A stretch of 64,000 bases of DNA. It comes from Bacteroides fluxus YIT 12057. GTDB lineage: Bacteria > Bacteroidota > Bacteroidia > Bacteroidales > Bacteroidaceae. Position 1 is the stretch's first letter; each line of letters begins with the position of its first letter. The DNA lies in the NCBI RefSeq assembly GCF_000195635.1, contig NZ_GL882644.1, positions 1 through 64,000 of the forward strand, in the 5' to 3' direction. The translations under genes were made by a program, and so were the position numbers. This document shows, piece by piece, positions 36,250-44,281 of this stretch. The notes beneath the pieces were generated by a model. It did no database searches. It had not been told where the DNA came from and saw nothing but the letters and a program-made list of their open reading frames with translations.

Positions 36250-36288
36250 CTGCAAGAGCCGATATGCCATACATACCAACTCTTGCAG
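36250..36288 (-). other. Stem-loop between susD and the GH92 gene
   Basis: CTGCAAGAG (36250-36258) pairs with CTCTTGCAG (36280-36288). No T-tract follows on the minus strand, so it is not a clear terminator. It may process or stabilise the susCD part of the mRNA, which would explain unequal expression of the transport and enzyme genes. The rest of 36091-36343 is AT-rich with nothing else clear. Confidence 0.45.
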
Positions 36289-36343
36289 ATCAGACCAATG
36301 GCAATGAGGTCTGTTTTATATTTCCAAGTTCCAATAAAGGAAA

Positions 36344-38011
36344 TTAATTATAACCCGGATTCTGTTTCAACTGACCGTTAGAGTTCACGACCTGTTGGTA
36401 TGGATAAGGGAACACCATACGGTAATCCTCATAAGTTGCTTTAGACACTTCGTTAAACATGGCATAAGTGCCAATCCGATAATTCGATTCCGGGTTAGAA
36501 CGTTCTTCGTAAATACGCACACGCGGAGTTGCATTCAACTCCTTCTTAGCCAACGCCTTGATTTCGGCGTTGGAAGAACGATGCCAACGTTTCAAATCAA
36601 ACAAGTGGTCGGTAAATTCGAAAGCCAATTCACAACGGCGTTCATGATACAACTGTGTCATAGTGGCCGGTGCCGGAGAATCCAAATCCCGTCCGCAAGC
36701 ACGTTTGTGAATACGGTTCAAGTCAGTCCATGCCTTATCAGCCTGATTGGTCATCAGATAAGCTTCCGCACGGAACAACAGCATTTCCGCAAAACGGATG
36801 ACCGGGAAATTAATACGTACCGTCGGCCAGTCGCCGTTACTATTAATGTAACCGGTAGTGGGATCCTTATGCTTGAACGGATCCATATATTTGTTAATCA
36901 TGAATCCTGCTTCAATATCAGAAGAAGAATAGAAACGGCGAGTCTCTCCGAAGAATTGGAATTCCTGATTGTACTCCAAAATGGAACGAACCAAGCGGGC
37001 ATTGCCTTCACCATCTTTGCGCATCTCCTCATAGATGTCATAGGAAGGCTTGTTCTGTCCCCAGCCATTATACTTACCCCATCCCTTGTTCTCCAGAATA
37101 ACACCGGGAAATTCGGAGCCGCCACCGTTGGAGCCTCCATTACCGGGAATGGCCCAAATATATTCTTCATTATAGAAATCGGCAAAATCCGAAGAGAACA
37201 CTTCGTCCAAAGAGCCTGCCAGATTACGGTGGTAAGTAGATTCCAAATCGTTGACCATAGTAATCACGTCTTTCCATTTTTCAGGTTCCCAAGTAGCCCA
37301 ATAAGCATAAACTTTGGCTTTGAAAGCCACAGCAGCGGCATCGTGCGCACGCCCGACGTTCTCCGCATCATAGTCTTCCAGACGGGGCAGACGTTCTATA
37401 GCCCAATCCATGTCTTCAATAATCATCCGATAGTTGTCCTGCACGGATTTCTGCTGTGGTGGAATAGAGTAATCATAGTCACCTTCAAAATCTTCATAGC
37501 GAACAAAAGGTACTCCTTGTTCGGGCAATCCATAACGATAGGCTATCAAAAAGTGTGCCCATCCACGAGTAAAATAAGCCTCACCCAAGCTTCGTGTCTC
37601 TACGGGCGTAAGGGTTGTTTTCTTTTCCTTATTCAACAAACTTTTTATGACCCAATTGGAACGAGCCATCACCTTATAGAGCGTTTCAAAAATACCATTC
37701 AACGGAGTGGAACTGGAAGCGTCATTTGTAAAAAGAGCCAAATCCATATAACTACGGGTACGTCCCCATACCACATCGCAAGCAGCTCCCTGCTCCCAAA
37801 AAAGCTCACGCCCATAAAGAGCCTCCTGATGGAATCGTTCGTACAATCCGTCAACTGCATCAATGGCTTGTTGGTCGTTTAAGAAATAAGCATTGATAGT
37901 GGCGTTCCCTTCTGGCTGCACATCCAGGAAATCACTGCAAGAGCTTGTCAACAGTGCAGCCGACACAGCTAAAAATAATATATTTTTTTTCATAATCATT
38001 TCTATCTTCAT
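36344..38011 (-). CDS. SusD-like glycan-binding lipoprotein
   Basis: This 555-residue RagB/SusD protein has a lipobox (LLTSSC) followed by SDFLDVQPEG, TPR-like helices, and the family C-terminus with KRACGRDLDSPA, YHERRCELAFEFTDHLFDLKRW and NPGYN. A start at M7 (37993) would fit the signal peptide better. It is surface exposed and caps the SusC channel at 38016-41165, 4 bases away. It would bind the mannose-rich or phosphorylated glycan handled by this locus. Confidence 0.92.
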   Translation of the reverse strand: MKIEMIMKKNILFLAVSAALLTSSCSDFLDVQPEGNATINAYFLNDQQAIDAVDGLYERFHQEALYGRELFWEQGAACDVVWGRTRSYMDLALFTNDASSSTPLNGIFETLYKVMARSNWVIKSLLNKEKKTTLTPVETRSLGEAYFTRGWAHFLIAYRYGLPEQGVPFVRYEDFEGDYDYSIPPQQKSVQDNYRMIIEDMDWAIERLPRLEDYDAENVGRAHDAAAVAFKAKVYAYWATWEPEKWKDVITMVNDLESTYHRNLAGSLDEVFSSDFADFYNEEYIWAIPGNGGSNGGGSEFPGVILENKGWGKYNGWGQNKPSYDIYEEMRKDGEGNARLVRSILEYNQEFQFFGETRRFYSSSDIEAGFMINKYMDPFKHKDPTTGYINSNGDWPTVRINFPVIRFAEMLLFRAEAYLMTNQADKAWTDLNRIHKRACGRDLDSPAPATMTQLYHERRCELAFEFTDHLFDLKRWHRSSNAEIKALAKKELNATPRVRIYEERSNPESNYRIGTYAMFNEVSKATYEDYRMVFPYPYQQVVNSNGQLKQNPGYN

Positions 38012-38015
38012 GTTA

Positions 38016-41000
38016 TTAATAAGTCAGTTTCACACCTACCGACAACACACGCGACACCGGGTATTTCAGAGCATCCCATCCGCCACATTCGGGATCTACG
38101 CCCGAGTATCCGGTAAATGTAGCCAGATTCTCACCGCTGAAGTAAACAGAAAGGCGGCTGTTGCGTTCGTTCAAATGAGCCCACTTGCGGAATACGTCGC
38201 TCAAATCATAAGATACAGTAAAGTTCTTGAACCGTAAGTAAGATGAGTTCTCCAAGAAATAGTCTGATGGACGGGTAAAATTTTTATTGTTATCCAACTT
38301 GGAAAGACGAGGAATACTCGATCCCGTATTTGTAGGACTCCAAGCATTCAAGATTTCAGCCGAACGATTGAAACTTCCTTCCACATCACTCAATATCATA
38401 GACTTACCTACATAAAGCGCTTGTGCACCGCCTACACCTTGGAACATGGCACTGACAGAAAGTTTTTTCCATGTCAAACCCAGCGTAAAGGCAAAGGTTG
38501 TCTTAGGCATGGCATTACCCATATACTGACGGTCATCATCGCTGATTTTTCCATCACCGTTGTAATCCACGAATTTCAAGTCACCGGCTTGGGCTTCCGG
38601 CTGAATGCGCTCTCCTTTAGCATTTTTATAGTTGGCAGCCTCCTCGTCGCTTTGGAAAATGCCGTCAGTCTTAATCAAGTAGAAAGAGTTCACCGGTTTT
38701 CCTTCGGCAGACTGAATCATGTAAGGCAGATTGCGGAAAGTCTTTTCACTGGTCCATACTCCCGAACTACCGTCAGCATTTTTCACGCCGATGTCCGAAA
38801 CCCAGTTCTTCAAATAAGAGAAATTACCTGATACAAAATATGAAAGATTTTTATTGATTTTATCACTCCAGTTAGCAGATAATTCAAAACCACGGTTACG
38901 TACCTCGCCCAGATTTACAAACTGGCGTTTCACACCGATAGTCTGCGGCCAGTCCATGGTACGCCCCTGAATAAGATTGAATGTGCGCTTATCAAAATAA
39001 TCCATCGACAATGACAGACGGTTATTGAACATCTCTAAATCCAACCCCAAGTCTGTCTGCTCCGAAGTTTCCCAAGTCAAATCAACATTCAAGGCATCCG
39101 TCGGAATAAAAACGATGTTGCCCCATACGGAATTTGAAGCAGGGCCATACTGGGCTTGTTCGTTCCAGCTGGTCTTGTCAAGCACCGGTGACTTATAAGC
39201 CATAGGCACAGAAGCGAGGTTACCGATACGTCCCCAAGAGGCACGCACCTTCAGCAGACTGATGAAATCGCTTTTCTTAAAGAACGATTCATTTGAGATT
39301 TTCCATCCTAAAGTGAAAGCAGGGAAGTCGCCATAGTTATTCTCCTTGGGCAAACGACCGGCATAGTCACGACGGAAAGAAGCCGTAAAGAAATAACGGT
39401 CAGCATACGAATAAGCCAAACGGCTAATCAAAGACACATTGGCATCAGGACCGGTCAGGTAGTCGGTAGCCTTCAACGATTTGGCATAAGCCAGATACTG
39501 TAGATAGGCGGATTCGTCAGCAAGGTCAGTACCCGTCACCTCCAAACCGCGCGTCTCACTATGATCGGCAGTGGTGGCCAATAATACACCTATTGTATGG
39601 TCGCCGAAAGTATTGTCGTAAGTCAGCGTATTTTCTGTCTTCCAAGCGTCGGCACGATAAGTGGTTTCCTGCAGGTTGTTGCTGAGAACCGGTTTACCCA
39701 CTTCATCACGAATAGGATTGAACTTCTTAAAGTGATTTGTACGCAAGTTATAAGTAAAGCGGCTGACAAACTTCAAGCCCGGAACCACGTTGTCGATATT
39801 CAAGCTGGTAGTACTCCACACATCACTCGTCTTGTCATAAACGTTTTCTGCTTCGAGCAAACGAACCGGGTTCACCGCATCACCATGGGCATCCGCAAAG
39901 TTACTTCCATACTTCTTGATGTATTCAGGATCTTCTGTTGTAGTACCACCATAGCTTCCATCCAACGGATTGTAAACAGTAGCGCTGGCAGGCATGTAGA
40001 TTGCCGATATAATAGGGCCTGTAAAAGCGTCGTTGTCCGTGTTCTTGGAACGGCTGCTCGTATTCTGCCAAGTAAAGTCTTCACTGATGCTCACCCACTT
40101 GTTCAGTTTAAATTTACTATTGTAACGTAATGACAAGTTCTTTTTGAAAGTATTAATCAGCACACCTTCATCATTGTCATAAGCAAAAGACAGACGGTGT
40201 GTAAAATTCTCCGTACCTACATTTAAAGCCACATTGTGACGCTGATAGAAAGCCGTGCGGAAAATCTCGTCCATCCAATTGGTCCGGGTAGTTCCTATCC
40301 AAGGATTCTTGTTTACATCCCAGCCATCAGGCAATGTAAGCCCCGCATTCGCATAAGACATCTTGCGCATTTCCAATTGCTGTTCAGCGTTCAGCGGCTC
40401 TATCAGATTGGTAGCCTGACGAATACCAAAAGTACCGTCGTATGTCAGTGACGGCGCACCTTCTTTAGCTTTTTTGGTAGTGACCAGCACCACACCACCC
40501 GCACCAGACTGCGCTCCATAAATAGCGGCCGAAGCGGCATCCTTCAACACCACAATGCTCTCAATATCATTCATGGAAGCGATGGGGGCACCCGGTACTC
40601 CGTCCACAACCCAAAGCACATTATCACCATCTTGTGAGCCTTGACCACGAATGACAATAGAAGGAGAGGAAGTGGGGTCACCGCCGTCAGCCTGAATGGT
40701 AACACCCGGCAACTGTCCTTGCAACATCCCCTCTGTAGAAGTTACCGGACGCGCAGCCAGTTCCTCAGCATTGCTCACTACGCCTACCGAAGCGGACAGG
40801 TCTTGTTTACGCGCACTGGCTCCATAACCCAAGACCACCACCTCATCCAAGAGTTCAGTATCTTCCTTCAAAATTACAGCCAGTTCTTTTCCTGTCACCG
40901 GTATTTCTTGAGAAGTATAGCCCACAAAGCTAATCACTAATATATTACCCTTGGCAGCCGACAACAGAAACTTACCGTCAATGTCTGTAATCACTCCATT

Positions 41001-41165
41001 GGTCGTCCCTTTTACTAATACATTGGCACCAATTATAGGTTCGCCAGCCTGATCCTTTACTGTTCCTTTCACAGAAATCTGCTGTGCATAAGCACCTGTG
41101 AAAAAAAACAGTCCCAACAATAGAGTCAGAATCGTTCGATAGATTCTAAGATTTACCTGTCTCAT
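38016..41165 (-). CDS. SusC-like TonB-dependent outer-membrane transporter
   Basis: This 1049-residue protein has a signal peptide, a carboxypeptidase-like beta-sandwich (VKGTVKDQAGEPIIGANVLV), a TonB box region (LLDEVVVLGYG), a plug domain (VTIQADGGD, then VVDGVPGAPIASMNDIESIV) and a C-terminal 22-strand barrel. It imports oligosaccharides with the adjacent SusD. It lacks the STN domain of the second SusC, so it is not controlled by an ECF/FecR pair. That agrees with control by the AraC-type regulator. Confidence 0.93.
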   Translation of the reverse strand: MRQVNLRIYRTILTLLLGLFFFTGAYAQQISVKGTVKDQAGEPIIGANVLVKGTTNGVITDIDGKFLLSAAKGNILVISFVGYTSQEIPVTGKELAVILKEDTELLDEVVVLGYGASARKQDLSASVGVVSNAEELAARPVTSTEGMLQGQLPGVTIQADGGDPTSSPSIVIRGQGSQDGDNVLWVVDGVPGAPIASMNDIESIVVLKDAASAAIYGAQSGAGGVVLVTTKKAKEGAPSLTYDGTFGIRQATNLIEPLNAEQQLEMRKMSYANAGLTLPDGWDVNKNPWIGTTRTNWMDEIFRTAFYQRHNVALNVGTENFTHRLSFAYDNDEGVLINTFKKNLSLRYNSKFKLNKWVSISEDFTWQNTSSRSKNTDNDAFTGPIISAIYMPASATVYNPLDGSYGGTTTEDPEYIKKYGSNFADAHGDAVNPVRLLEAENVYDKTSDVWSTTSLNIDNVVPGLKFVSRFTYNLRTNHFKKFNPIRDEVGKPVLSNNLQETTYRADAWKTENTLTYDNTFGDHTIGVLLATTADHSETRGLEVTGTDLADESAYLQYLAYAKSLKATDYLTGPDANVSLISRLAYSYADRYFFTASFRRDYAGRLPKENNYGDFPAFTLGWKISNESFFKKSDFISLLKVRASWGRIGNLASVPMAYKSPVLDKTSWNEQAQYGPASNSVWGNIVFIPTDALNVDLTWETSEQTDLGLDLEMFNNRLSLSMDYFDKRTFNLIQGRTMDWPQTIGVKRQFVNLGEVRNRGFELSANWSDKINKNLSYFVSGNFSYLKNWVSDIGVKNADGSSGVWTSEKTFRNLPYMIQSAEGKPVNSFYLIKTDGIFQSDEEAANYKNAKGERIQPEAQAGDLKFVDYNGDGKISDDDRQYMGNAMPKTTFAFTLGLTWKKLSVSAMFQGVGGAQALYVGKSMILSDVEGSFNRSAEILNAWSPTNTGSSIPRLSKLDNNKNFTRPSDYFLENSSYLRFKNFTVSYDLSDVFRKWAHLNERNSRLSVYFSGENLATFTGYSGVDPECGGWDALKYPVSRVLSVGVKLTY

Positions 41166-41202
41166 GCATTCAAAATTTAAAGTTTATAATATAGAAAATT
41201 AT

Positions 41203-41233
41203 AATTCCGCCACAAAGGTCAGAAAGCGGAATT
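41203..41233 (-). other. Hairpin in the leader of the first susC
   Basis: AATTCCGC (41203-41210) pairs with GCGGAATT (41226-41233), 8 bp, 38 bases before the susC start. No T-tract follows. A weak -7-like GACCTTTG on the minus strand lies within the loop. I could not place the susC promoter with confidence. Confidence 0.35.
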
Positions 41234-41337
41234 ACATAGTTATTACAAAGGGAATAAGTCTCTGATACTCTTTTATAATGTAAAATAATACAACAATAAA
41301 CAGTTTAATATTTTCTAATCAGATAATATCAGAATTT

Positions 41338-42162
41338 TTACTCAAGAAGAGCAGAAGCACCTAGCAGGCTGGAATCATTTTGATGCGAAGCTATCACCCT
41401 CACATTATCCAACATGACTCTATAAGGAAAACTTTGCATTGTATATTCCATGGCATCTTTAAAGAAAGGGTAAGCAGCTACTATACCTCCCCCCAGAACA
41501 ATAGCCTGAGGAGCATAGGCAAAAAGAATCACCTTCACAAGATTACCCAGATGCATCCCAAACTCTTTCCAAATATCCAATGCAGCCTGTTCTCCTTGCC
41601 GAGCATTTTCAGCTGCCGCCGCACCGGTAGTATCATGGCGTTTAAAAAAGAAACTACTGCAATAACGCTCAAAATCAGCGTCTAAATAAGGGAATGAACC
41701 TATTTCACCGGCTCCCATGAATTGCCCGCCATACAAACGGCGACCAATGATGACACCAGCCCCAATACCCGTCCCGATAGTAACGCCTACCATGTTGTCA
41801 TAAGGCTTTCCTTCACCGTACAAACTCTCTCCCAAAGCAAAACAGTTGGAATCATTATTAATGGCAACCGCAACGTTGAATTCATTCTCCAAAATTTCCT
41901 TTAAGCGTATTTCTTTCCAAGAAGAAATGTTTGCCACATTATATACAATTCCTTTCTCTGAATCAACAATGGAAGGGACACCGATACCGATACCATCTAC
42001 CTGCTCATTCATCATACTGCGGACGAGTTGAAAAAGCTGGTCCAGCACAATGGGGGCATCTTGCTGAGCCAAACAGGGTACTGACACTTTACTCAAGCAC
42101 CGTCCTTCTTCCACTTGTGCTACTCGGATATTGGTTCCTCCTAAATCAATTGACAGTTTCAT
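41338..42162 (-). CDS. ROK-family sugar kinase-like protein
   Basis: This is a 274-residue protein from MKLSIDLGGTNIRVAQVEEG. The longer start at 42195 is unlikely because the -7 box covers it. It has the phosphate-binding DLGGTN, GIGIGVPSIVD, INNDSNC (catalytic Asp) and GTGIGAGVIIG blocks of ROK kinases. The zinc-binding Cys cluster common in ROK kinases is replaced (FERYCSSFFFKRH), so activity may differ. It could phosphorylate mannose or GlcNAc released by the PUL. It has its own promoter with a shared 34-bp upstream element. Confidence 0.82.
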   Translation of the reverse strand: MKLSIDLGGTNIRVAQVEEGRCLSKVSVPCLAQQDAPIVLDQLFQLVRSMMNEQVDGIGIGVPSIVDSEKGIVYNVANISSWKEIRLKEILENEFNVAVAINNDSNCFALGESLYGEGKPYDNMVGVTIGTGIGAGVIIGRRLYGGQFMGAGEIGSFPYLDADFERYCSSFFFKRHDTTGAAAAENARQGEQAALDIWKEFGMHLGNLVKVILFAYAPQAIVLGGGIVAAYPFFKDAMEYTMQSFPYRVMLDNVRVIASHQNDSSLLGASALLE

Positions 42163-42192
42163 AGTATATAACATTAAGGTTTTCAACATGTG

Positions 42193-42260
42193 CAAAACTA
42201 GATAAATACTTTTTCACAGATATTCCCAATTGCGCATATAAATCTTCATTTTGCGCAAAC
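42193..42260 (-). promoter_or_regulatory. ROK gene promoter with 34-bp upstream element (copy 1)
   Basis: The minus strand has TAGTTTTG (42193-42200) as -7 box. Starting 26 bases upstream lies a 34-bp element (42227-42260) reading GTTTGCGCAAAATGAAGA and then TTTATATGCGCAATTG. It contains TGCGCAA twice, 21 bases apart. A near-identical copy has the same spacing before the PI-PLC gene. The position just upstream of the -33 region suits an activator. Confidence 0.65.
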
Positions 42261-43247
42261 GTTGCTATCAATCAAATATTCCACTAAATCTTTTCCGCTT
42301 AGTTCTCCGACAAAATCAATGAACACAATACCGCAATTCCGTTTATTCTCTTTCATCAGATAATCAGCAATAGGCTTGTTTACCTTATCAGCAAATACTT
42401 TAGGAGTCACTAAGGGAAAGCCTGTCGCACTTACAAAAGTAATCCCCCACCGATATGAGAAAAACGGCTCGGCAGATATCTTGTCAATATTGCGAATACA
42501 AACATCTATCTTCTTTCCGGCCTCCTCGTCCGACCCATATTGGTATTCATCTTCAAGTAAGGCCATTCCTCCCTTACCACCTTTGTCGCGAAGGGTGAGC
42601 AAACAAGTTTCATTATCCTCCCAACCTATACATGCAGCTCCCGGATAGTTATCCATTGCATAGTCTCTGTGCAGAAAAAGAATCTTCCCCCGGCAGTCCC
42701 CCAATGTCAGTTCCGGACGAAAATCCACCACAAAATAACACTGATGTGCAGGGACACTCAAAGAAGCAGACAGTAGAGAAGCATAATCCAGTGGCTCGCC
42801 TCCCTCCCTTTTCAGTGAAACGATCAGGATTTCGGAAGGATGCGCCTGCAGAAAGTCAATGAAAGCAGACAATACATCATCTTCCCAATATATACTTTGA
42901 AAAGCACGACTATGAAAAACCCCCAATTTACCGTTTTTCTTCTTTAAGCGAATATCAAAAGCACGAATACCTTGCTGCAACTGGGCGGAAATATCCGTAG
43001 ATTGCGTTTTCAGCATTTGCCCTCCTCTAACAGCGCCACTGTCATGCGTACCGGGAATAGATATCTTACATACTGGAAGTGAATCATGGAGAGACTTCAT
43101 CCACTCCGGTCGTAACGCAGATTCACCATCCCCACACATTTTTGCACTGACATCCTGAAGACCGGTATTCCCGGCATGGACCGGAAAGTTCCACACAGAC
43201 ATGACTAAAACCAAAAGACAAACAATCTGCATCCTGTTCTGTTTCAT
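42246..43247 (-). CDS. Secreted PI-PLC-like phosphodiesterase
   Basis: This 333-residue protein has a signal peptide and the bacterial PI-PLC X domain: ISIPGTHDSGA (first catalytic His), GIRAFDIRLK, VFHSRAF (second His), ILIVSLKRE, and late FIDFVGEL. Such enzymes cleave phosphatidylinositol or GPI anchors without calcium, releasing a cyclic inositol phosphate. It is followed by the ROK gene and lies at the head of the mannosidase PUL, sharing a regulatory element. Its presence with alpha-1,2- and alpha-1,6-mannosidases and a hexosaminidase suggests GPI glycans as substrate (inference). It could also act on bacterial or host phosphatidylinositol. Confidence 0.87.
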   Translation of the reverse strand: MKQNRMQIVCLLVLVMSVWNFPVHAGNTGLQDVSAKMCGDGESALRPEWMKSLHDSLPVCKISIPGTHDSGAVRGGQMLKTQSTDISAQLQQGIRAFDIRLKKKNGKLGVFHSRAFQSIYWEDDVLSAFIDFLQAHPSEILIVSLKREGGEPLDYASLLSASLSVPAHQCYFVVDFRPELTLGDCRGKILFLHRDYAMDNYPGAACIGWEDNETCLLTLRDKGGKGGMALLEDEYQYGSDEEAGKKIDVCIRNIDKISAEPFFSYRWGITFVSATGFPLVTPKVFADKVNKPIADYLMKENKRNCGIVFIDFVGELSGKDLVEYLIDSNVCAK

Positions 43248-43275
43248 AACATACGACTCCTAAGTTTGACGTATG

Positions 43276-43343
43276 CAAATGTAGAAAGCTTGTTTTCTTT
43301 TATTATCCTCAATCACGCATTTAATTCTTCATTTTGCGCAAAC
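43276..43343 (-). promoter_or_regulatory. PI-PLC gene promoter with 34-bp upstream element (copy 2)
   Basis: The minus strand has TACATTTG (43276-43283) as -7 box. The 34-bp element (43310-43343) starts 26 bases upstream and differs from copy 1 at 4 positions: GTTTGCGCAAAATGAAGA then ATTAAATGCGTGATTG. The element abuts the yaaA stop codon. The identical spacing in both promoters points to a bound regulator rather than chance. Confidence 0.65.
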
Positions 43344-44104
43344 TACAACACAAACTGCAAATGATCATCCGCACTACGGCTCTCATCCAAAGCAAAGCCC
43401 TCCCAGGTAAAAGCCCTTAAATCTTCGGGGCATTCTATGCGGTTCTTGACGATGAAACGCACCATCTCTCCTCTGCACATCTTAGCATAAACAACAACCG
43501 TTTTGAGCTGTCCACCTTTATATACATGAAATTCCGGAGTAATGACACGTACTTCCTCCTCTACTCTTTTCCAGTCAAACAAATCTTTCATTTCCCCGCT
43601 TGCCAGGTTGACAAGCACGCCCCCTTGGCGCTTGATCTCGGCGATAAAGCAATCCGTCAGCAGGGGCTTCCAATAGTCAAACATAGAGGCGCCACCTTTC
43701 TCGGGCAAACGTACATCACCTTCAAGGCGATAAGGCTTGATTCCATCCAAAGGACGAAGCAACCCGTAAAGAAAAGAAGTGATACGCAGATGTTCCTGAG
43801 CGTAGTTAAAGTCATCAGCGGAAAAGTCCTTGGGAAGAATACGTTTATAGACAGCTCCTGTATAGGCACAAATGGCCGGCATCGGATGATTGTCCTCCGA
43901 ACAGAAATCATGATAGCGCAAACGGTTCTCGGCTGCAAGCTTCGCATTCACGCGGAGAAGCTTTTCCAACTCAGCCGAAGAATATCGTGACATATCCAGC
44001 GCATTCCGCACCGCTTCGGTTTCAAACTGCGGAACGGTCATTCCGGGCACAACCACAGAACAGCGTGACGCCATTGTCTTTGCACAAGAGATAAAAGTAA
44101 GCAT
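43343..44104 (-). CDS. yaaA: YaaA-family peroxide-stress protein
   Basis: This 253-residue DUF328/UPF0246 protein has N-terminal MLTFISCAKTM (the family form is ISPAKT), AICAYTGAVYKRI, RITSFLYGLLRPLDGIKPYR, and VNLASGEMKDLF. YaaA lowers free iron and protects DNA during peroxide stress in E. coli. The gene is a housekeeping neighbour and not part of the PUL; the shared 34-bp element begins right after it. It is divergent from recJ. Confidence 0.9.
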   Translation of the reverse strand: MLTFISCAKTMASRCSVVVPGMTVPQFETEAVRNALDMSRYSSAELEKLLRVNAKLAAENRLRYHDFCSEDNHPMPAICAYTGAVYKRILPKDFSADDFNYAQEHLRITSFLYGLLRPLDGIKPYRLEGDVRLPEKGGASMFDYWKPLLTDCFIAEIKRQGGVLVNLASGEMKDLFDWKRVEEEVRVITPEFHVYKGGQLKTVVVYAKMCRGEMVRFIVKNRIECPEDLRAFTWEGFALDESRSADDHLQFVL

Positions 44105-44281
44105 AAACGTCTTTTTTTTAGCTGCTGCAAAAATAAAGGAATTTCAGTAGAGAAAACGACACATAAAGAAGATTTTCTATAGAATTCACTTCCATTTCAA
44201 GAGTTTTTCATACCTTTACAGCTTGTTGGGGTTTTAGCCTCCGACACCTTGAGACAGAAGAAAGAAAAAATAATATATAAA

